DNA from: Pedobacter sp. UBA5917
GTDB lineage: Bacteria; Bacteroidota; Bacteroidia; Sphingobacteriales; Sphingobacteriaceae
Assembly: GCF_002432345.1 (NCBI RefSeq)
Contig: NZ_DJDT01000261.1
Span: 1 to 55,845 of the forward strand
Reading direction: 5' to 3'
Length of the DNA: 55,845 nucleotides
Part shown: positions 51,114 to 55,845 of the stretch, in pieces
Position numbering within the stretch: the stretch's first letter is position 1
Layout: each line of letters begins with the position of its first letter
The notes under the pieces: model-generated
What the model saw: the letters and a program-made list of their open reading frames with translations, nothing else
Databases searched by the model: none
Told to the model about the DNA's origin: nothing
Position numbers and translations under genes: made by a program

Positions 51114-52331
51114 ATGCAAACCAAACCCATCGCTGCAAAAAGACAGTGGCTGTTTATCCGTAATGTAATCTTTTTTACGTTCACCTCTTTTGGCGGTGCA
51201 CAGGCACACCTGGCTTTATTGCTCAAGTATTTTGTGCAGAGTACGAAGTTTATCTCAGAAGAGGAGCTTCTGGAGCTTAATGCACTTGCGCAGGTATTGC
51301 CGGGGCCGGCATCTACGCAAACATTGGTGGGCATAGCCTGGAAAGTTGGTAAATTAAAACTGGCCATAATTACTTTTCTGATCTGGATTTTACCCACTGC
51401 CGCAATTATGACTTTTGCGGCCATTAGTTATGCACTGCTGGATCAGAAACAGAAGTTTAATGATATCCTGGAATATATCCAGCCCATAGCATTGGGAATT
51501 GTTGCTTACGGTGCCTGGAAACTGGGAAGAAAGGTATTATCATCACAGGTTTCTGTATTTTTGGCCATTTCCTCGGTAATTATCACGCTGGTTTTAAGAA
51601 ATGCTTATGTTTTTCCGCTGTCGATTTTAATTGGCGGGATGATTTCATCCGCTATCGAAACACCAAGGGAAGAAACAGAGTTGCGGGTTAAACTTTTTTC
51701 GAATATCAACCCTAAAAAACTGATCTACTTTTTAGGCGCATTACTCTTATTTGCATTAGTTGGAGCCATTATCAATAGAACTTCGCCATTTAGTTTGCCT
51801 ATTCGTTTACTGGAAAACTTTTACCGTAACGGAATCCTTGTTTTTGGTGGCGGACAGGTGCTTGTACCTTTAATGTTTACCGAGTTTGTGGAGATGAAGC
51901 ATTATTTGCCATCATCAGGTTTCTTATCCGGTTTTGCATTGCAACAGGCTTTGCCCGGACCTACATTTTCTTTTACCAGTTATCTTGGTGCCTTAAGCAT
52001 GAAGAATTTTGGTTATGGGCTTTGGGGGCAGATTTTAGGCGGATTGATCGGCGTAATCGGTATAAATTTACCCGGATTGATCCTCGTGCTGTTTATCGTG
52101 CCGTTTTGGGATGACCTGAAAAAGATTTCGAGGATCCGCCATAGTCTTTCAGGTATCAATGCGGTAAGCGTAGGTTTTATCATCGCTGCATTTGTTCTTT
52201 TATTGATTCCGATGGGTTTAAACTGGCTGTTTTTAGGGATAATGGTGGCTACTTTTTTGTTGCTTAATTTTACAAAAGTAAGTCCGCCGGTTATTGTATT
52301 GGCCGGAATCCTGCTTGCATACATTTTTTAA
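51114..52331 (+). CDS. chrA: Chromate transporter ChrA (long-chain, two-domain)
   Basis: A 405-residue membrane protein of the CHR family, which exports chromate by proton exchange. Both halves of the long form are visible: FTFTSFGGAQAHLALL near 25 with ALAQVLPGPASTQ, and FGGGQVLVPLMFTEF near 245 with ALQQALPGPTFSFTSYLG. About 10-12 helices are predicted. Length is typical. No ChrB-like regulator is near. Many family members in Bacteroidota may transport other anions, so the chromate substrate is by family. Confidence 0.92.
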   Translation: MQTKPIAAKRQWLFIRNVIFFTFTSFGGAQAHLALLLKYFVQSTKFISEEELLELNALAQVLPGPASTQTLVGIAWKVGKLKLAIITFLIWILPTAAIMTFAAISYALLDQKQKFNDILEYIQPIALGIVAYGAWKLGRKVLSSQVSVFLAISSVIITLVLRNAYVFPLSILIGGMISSAIETPREETELRVKLFSNINPKKLIYFLGALLLFALVGAIINRTSPFSLPIRLLENFYRNGILVFGGGQVLVPLMFTEFVEMKHYLPSSGFLSGFALQQALPGPTFSFTSYLGALSMKNFGYGLWGQILGGLIGVIGINLPGLILVLFIVPFWDDLKKISRIRHSLSGINAVSVGFIIAAFVLLLIPMGLNWLFLGIMVATFLLLNFTKVSPPVIVLAGILLAYIF

Positions 52332-52404
52332 TATTCCTTAGCTGATTTTTTAATAAAGAAGATTTAGTTATATCTTCGGCAAAATTTTAAAATCAGATAA
52401 ATTT

Positions 52405-53022
52405 ATGAGGAAACTATTAACGCTTCTATTATTAAGCGGCTTGGGGGTAACTGCCCATGCCCAGGAAAAAAACAGTTTTGAAGTAGGATTACATGTAGGC
52501 TACAACGCGGCTACGGTATCTGCGAATAACCAAACCAGTAATGATTTCAGAAACGGCTTTAACGTAACCGCGATAGGTGACTATTTCTTTTCAGACAGGT
52601 GGAGTATTAAGGCTAAAATCGGTTATGATCAAAAAGGCTGGGACAATGGCTATTTAACCAATTTGGACAACGGGCAGAGTTTTGTTACCGATTATCACAT
52701 TAACTACCTTACCATTCCAATAATGGCCAACTGGCATTTTGGTAAAAAAAGGAACTGGTACTTAAATTTTGGACCTTATTTTGGCATTTTGTTAAATGCT
52801 ACAGAAACAAAGTTTAACACCGATTTAAAAGAATTTATCCATAATAGAGACATTGGAATTGATTTAGGTATTGGAGTGAAGGTACCGTTAACAAGTAAAT
52901 TAAGGGTAATGTTCGAAGTTGATGGCCAATCGGGTATAACTGATATGTTTAAGCAAAACCAGGGATATAGGGTTAGGTCTGGAAGATCGGGTGTAAACGT
53001 AGGCCTGCTTTACGGTTTGTAG
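52405..53022 (+). CDS. Outer-membrane beta-barrel (porin family) protein
   Basis: A 205-residue protein with a signal peptide (MRKLLTLLLLSGLGVTAHAQ, cleaved after HAQ) and a beta-barrel of the outer-membrane protein beta-barrel family (FEVGLHVGYNAATVSANNQ, WSIKAKIGYDQKGWDN, YLTIPIMANWHFGKKRNWYLNFGPYFGILL, VGLLYGL). The end, aromatic plus Gly-Leu, fits BAM export. The function is unknown. Upstream, TATCTTCGG around 52372 is close to a -7 box. A terminator follows at 53038. Confidence 0.87.
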   Translation: MRKLLTLLLLSGLGVTAHAQEKNSFEVGLHVGYNAATVSANNQTSNDFRNGFNVTAIGDYFFSDRWSIKAKIGYDQKGWDNGYLTNLDNGQSFVTDYHINYLTIPIMANWHFGKKRNWYLNFGPYFGILLNATETKFNTDLKEFIHNRDIGIDLGIGVKVPLTSKLRVMFEVDGQSGITDMFKQNQGYRVRSGRSGVNVGLLYGL

Positions 53023-53037
53023 GAAATTCAATTAAAT

Positions 53038-53071
53038 AAAAAATGTCCCGATGAAAATCGGGACATTTTTT
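53038..53071. terminator. Bidirectional terminator between porin and dnaB
   Basis: 15 perfect pairs (53038-53052 with 53057-53071) around GAAA, with A and T runs at the base and the GTCCCGAT core. It sits between convergent genes, so it probably serves both. Confidence 0.88.
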
Positions 53072-53089
53072 ATTATAAATCTATTTTTA

Positions 53090-54652
53090 TTAAAACGGTG
53101 GATCGTCATCATTGTAGTCGTCCATTTTGGAAGGACGGATAATTACGTTGCTCTGTTTTTCAAAATCCTGTGATGGATACATTCCGGCAGAAGGATCAGC
53201 AGCGAACGAATTTGGCGGTGCATTAAAGTCATCTTCAAGATCCTGGAATTTAACAAATTTACCCACGAATTTAAGCGGTACGATTCCGGTTTCACCATTA
53301 CGGTGTTTTGCAATGATTACCTCACCGATACCGGCCTGCGATCTTCCCTGTTCATCTTCAGTAATACCATAATATTCAGGACGGTATAAGAACAGTACCA
53401 TATCCGCATCCTGCTCAATTGATCCCGACTCACGTAAATCGGATAACATTGGCCTTTTTCCCTGTAAACCCGGTCTGCTCTCAACCGCACGACTTAACTG
53501 CGATAGGGCCAGTACAGGAACATCAAGCTCTTTTGCCACTGATTTTAAAGCCCTCGAAATACTACCGATTTCCTGCTCACGGTTACCACCACCCTTTCCT
53601 TCGCCCTTACCATGCATTAACTGCAAGTAATCGACAATTACCAATTGGATATCGTACTGAGATTTTAACCTACGGCATTTCGCCCTAAATTCAAATATAT
53701 TCAATGCAGGCGTATCATCTATCAAAAGGGGGGCTTCGGTTAAGCGACCGATTTTACTGTGCAGCTGTTGCCATTCCCATTCCTGTAAGTTTCCTTTTCT
53801 GATTTTCTCCTGCTCAATTTCGGCTTCTCCGGAAATCAGACGGTTAACCAACTGTACAGACGACATCTCGAGTGAGAATACTACTGTTGGCTTTGCAAAA
53901 TCGACCGTGGCATTACGTGCACAGGTTAGTACGAATGCTGTTTTTCCCATCGCCGGACGAGCTGCGATAATTACCAGATCCTGTTTTTGCCAGCCACCGG
54001 TAATCCTGTCTAATCCTGTAAAACCTGTTGGCACACCTGTTAAACCATCAGTTTTGGTACGAAGTTCTTCGAGTGTTGCCAGCGATTGTTTAATAATATC
54101 GTCCATTTTCTGCGTATCTCTACGAAGGTTATTCTGGGCGATTTCGAAAAGTCCTTTTTCGGCCTGGTCCAATAAATCGAAAATATCAGTTGTATCTTCG
54201 TAAGCATTGGTAATAATTTCAGTTGAGATCCTGATCAGTTCGCGCTGGATATATTTCTGTGATATAATCCTGGCGTGAAATTCTATATTTGCTGCCGATG
54301 CAACACGGTTGGTTAAATGTGTAATGTAATAGGCACCGCCAACCATTTCTAACGACCCTAAGGTACGAAGTTCGGCAGTTACGGTTAAAATATCTACCGG
54401 TTTCGATTTCTGGAATAAAATATGGATGGCCTCAAAAATCTTCTGATGCGCATCGTTATAGAATACTTCCGGTTTTAAAACATCGATTACGGCAGAAAGT
54501 GCGTCTTTTTCGAGCATTAACGCACCTAAAACGGCTTCCTCCAGGTCTAATGCCTGCGGGGGAATTTTTCCCTGTGAACTGATTGTATTACTTAACCTGC
54601 TTTTTCTAGCAGTCATACTGTTCTTTCCGCCTTGTTCATTATCGATACTCAT
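53090..54652 (-). CDS. dnaB: Replicative DNA helicase DnaB
   Basis: A 520-residue hexameric helicase that unwinds DNA at the replication fork. The N-terminal domain (about 30-180; PPQALDLEEAVLGALMLE) is followed by a RecA-type motor with Walker A ARPAMGKT at 231-238, H1a ETSS-like VFSLEMSSVQLVNRL, Walker B VIVDYLQLMHG and the Arg-finger region KHRNGETG. There is no intein or insertion. The C-terminus has an acidic tail (NDDDPPF). A perfect TACTTTTG box lies 4 bases before the ATG at 54652. Starting at the internal Met13 (MTARKSRLSN) would give a normal leader, so the first 12 residues are uncertain. Confidence 0.96.
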   Translation of the reverse strand: MSIDNEQGGKNSMTARKSRLSNTISSQGKIPPQALDLEEAVLGALMLEKDALSAVIDVLKPEVFYNDAHQKIFEAIHILFQKSKPVDILTVTAELRTLGSLEMVGGAYYITHLTNRVASAANIEFHARIISQKYIQRELIRISTEIITNAYEDTTDIFDLLDQAEKGLFEIAQNNLRRDTQKMDDIIKQSLATLEELRTKTDGLTGVPTGFTGLDRITGGWQKQDLVIIAARPAMGKTAFVLTCARNATVDFAKPTVVFSLEMSSVQLVNRLISGEAEIEQEKIRKGNLQEWEWQQLHSKIGRLTEAPLLIDDTPALNIFEFRAKCRRLKSQYDIQLVIVDYLQLMHGKGEGKGGGNREQEIGSISRALKSVAKELDVPVLALSQLSRAVESRPGLQGKRPMLSDLRESGSIEQDADMVLFLYRPEYYGITEDEQGRSQAGIGEVIIAKHRNGETGIVPLKFVGKFVKFQDLEDDFNAPPNSFAADPSAGMYPSQDFEKQSNVIIRPSKMDDYNDDDPPF

Positions 54653-54656
54653 AGCA

Positions 54657-54664
54657 CAAAAGTA
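54657..54664 (-). promoter_or_regulatory. -7 box (TACTTTTG) of dnaB
   Basis: A minus-strand perfect TAnnTTTG match, only 4 bases before the dnaB ATG. Either the transcript is leaderless or the real start is the Met codon at 54616. Confidence 0.5.
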
Positions 54665-54826
54665 AACAAAAGTTGAGCGGATTGTTTGAATTAGTTCCTA
54701 CATGTTGTTAACAAATTGAACTTTAACCAGATTAAATTATGAGGGCTTTTGATCAATCATAATTTTTTTTGAACAATTAAATGTTAATAAGGAAGATATA
54801 GATTAGGGCTAAAACATTTATTTGAA

Positions 54827-54834
54827 TACTTTTG
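54827..54834 (+). promoter_or_regulatory. -7 box (TACTTTTG) of rlmB
   Basis: A perfect TAnnTTTG match 17 bases before the rlmB ATG, giving a short leader. Confidence 0.55.
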
Positions 54835-54851
54835 CCTAACAATTTCAAAAC

Positions 54852-55619
54852 ATGGATAATTTTAGAAGACCACAACGCGCAAAAGAGAGTAATGAGTTTA
54901 TATTTGGCATCAGGGCCGTAATAGAAGCCGTTAAAGCAGGAAGAGATATTGAAACCATTTATCAGCAACGCGGTTTGGGCGGCGAATTGTTCTTGGAATT
55001 AAAAGCGCTGTTAAAAGATACCCTGATTCCTTTAAACTCGGTTCCTGTTGAAAAGCTAAATCGGATGTCGCAGAAAAACCATCAGGGTGTAATTGCAGTG
55101 ATTTCGCCGATCACCTATCAAAATATTGAGGATATCATACCAACAATTTTTGAAAAAGGAGAGGTGCCGTTAATTTTGGTTCTGGATAGTGTAACTGATG
55201 TACGTAATATGGGTGCAATTGCCCGTACGGCCGCTTGTGTAGGTGTACATGCCATTGTAGTACCCTTAAAAAATGCGGCACAGATTAATGCCGATGCCAT
55301 CAAAACATCTGCCGGTGCTTTATTTAGTATTCCGATCTGTCGCCATGCCAATCTGCATAAAACCTGTATGTTTTTACAGGAAAGCGGTTTACAGGTAGTT
55401 GCCTGTACCGAAAAAACAAATGATTTTATTTACGCTCCTGATTATACGATGCCAACCGCAATTGTAATGGGCTCGGAAGATGAAGGAATTTCCAACGAAC
55501 TTTTACGTGTGGCCGATCACCTGGCTAAAATACCAATGGCGGGTAAAATCGAGTCGCTTAATGTTTCAGTAGCTGCCGGGGTAATTTTATATGAAGCCAT
55601 CAGGCAGAGAAATGTGTAA
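54852..55619 (+). CDS. rlmB: 23S rRNA (guanosine-2'-O)-methyltransferase RlmB
   Basis: A 255-residue SPOUT methyltransferase. The N-terminal substrate-binding domain starts FIFGIRAVIEAVKAGRDIETIYQQRG. The SpoU domain has the three knot motifs: LDSVTDVRNMGAIARTAACVG (motif 1, with the catalytic Arg), AIVMGSEDEGIS (motif 2) and IPMAGKIESLNVSVAAGVILYEA (motif 3). It most likely methylates the ribose of G2251 in 23S rRNA; a TrmH-like tRNA role is less likely because of the N-terminal domain. It is divergent from dnaB. Confidence 0.93.
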   Translation: MDNFRRPQRAKESNEFIFGIRAVIEAVKAGRDIETIYQQRGLGGELFLELKALLKDTLIPLNSVPVEKLNRMSQKNHQGVIAVISPITYQNIEDIIPTIFEKGEVPLILVLDSVTDVRNMGAIARTAACVGVHAIVVPLKNAAQINADAIKTSAGALFSIPICRHANLHKTCMFLQESGLQVVACTEKTNDFIYAPDYTMPTAIVMGSEDEGISNELLRVADHLAKIPMAGKIESLNVSVAAGVILYEAIRQRNV

Positions 55620-55621
55620 AA

Positions 55622-55845
55622 TGGAAGATGTACAATGGGCGATGGAAGTAGGGAGAGCTGCAAAGTTTGAATATTGAAATGTTGTAACGTTTTGGATGCC
55701 TAAAACCTTTCAGCCTTAAAACATTATAACAACAAAATAATCTATGCAATCACCCGCGAAGCGAGAAAAGATGTAATATGGAAAAGGTATGATGGGTGAT
55801 GGAGAAGCAAAGATGAAAGAAAATCTGTGTAATCCATTAATCTGT
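55622..55845. repeat. Decayed repeats at the right edge
   Basis: No gene is seen in the last 226 bases. The words GGAAGATGTACAATGGGCGATGG (start 55622) and GATGTAATATGGAAAAGG...GATGGGTGATGG (from about 55770) look like diverged copies of one unit, and the last bases (AATCTGTGTAATCC) match the type seen near 7109. Confidence 0.4.

Noticed and set aside
1..55845. tRNA, rRNA, CRISPR arrays, insertion sequences, prophage
   Set aside because: None seen on reading both strands; the repeats are short, dispersed and palindromic without regular spacers, and no transposase is present.

Overview
The window looks like a chromosomal segment of a Sphingobacteriaceae bacterium, most likely Pedobacter or a close relative (Bacteroidota). 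The evidence is: an AT-leaning sequence; TAnnTTTG-type -7 promoter boxes upstream of several genes; a SusC/SusD pair with an ECF sigma/FecR regulator pair; HmuY, DUF3667 and WbqC family proteins; and four families of short interspersed palindromic repeats between genes. I found no rRNA, tRNA, CRISPR array, insertion sequence or prophage. Gene order, strand switching and codon usage look like ordinary chromosome.

Layout. 1-5.1 kb: a truncated lipid A-type acyltransferase at the left edge, WbqC, two unrelated Mg2+ transporters (CorA, MgtE) with an orphan ParD-like antitoxin between them, and biotin synthase. 5.2-9.7 kb: Ohr peroxidase, a DUF763 protein, a metallophosphoesterase and a GAF histidine kinase. 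9.8-13.7 kb: a convergent carbohydrate pair, a GH130-family protein and a glycosyltransferase fused to a helical glycosidase-like domain. 13.8-19.8 kb: Ku, an AraC/GyrI regulator, a lipoprotein agmatine deiminase, a lipoprotein esterase, a SpoIIAA-like/small Lys-rich/MscS cluster and a response regulator.

19.9-30.6 kb is a light- and heme-related block: a bacteriophytochrome histidine kinase, its response regulator and heme oxygenase (which makes the biliverdin chromophore), a 59-residue histone H1-like protein, then a heme-uptake operon (TonB receptor, HmuY, two small exported proteins) divergent from an AraC regulator, and a LacI regulator. 30.6-38.5 kb: ECF sigma factor, FecR anti-sigma, SusC and SusD without any enzyme. 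Two copies of a conserved hairpin-and-box element, one just before susC and one isolated upstream of the sigma gene, are the most novel-looking signal here.

38.5-55.8 kb is mostly housekeeping: an MBL hydrolase, an unusual phage-like gene translationally coupled to miaA, two tandem outer-membrane beta-barrels, a DUF3347 lipoprotein, citrate synthase, a DUF3667 membrane protein, a nucleoside transporter, a bifunctional nuclease, EtfBA, a TPR protein, chromate transporter, another beta-barrel, DnaB and RlmB. Many transcription units end in strong hairpins, several sharing the same GTCCCGAT stem.
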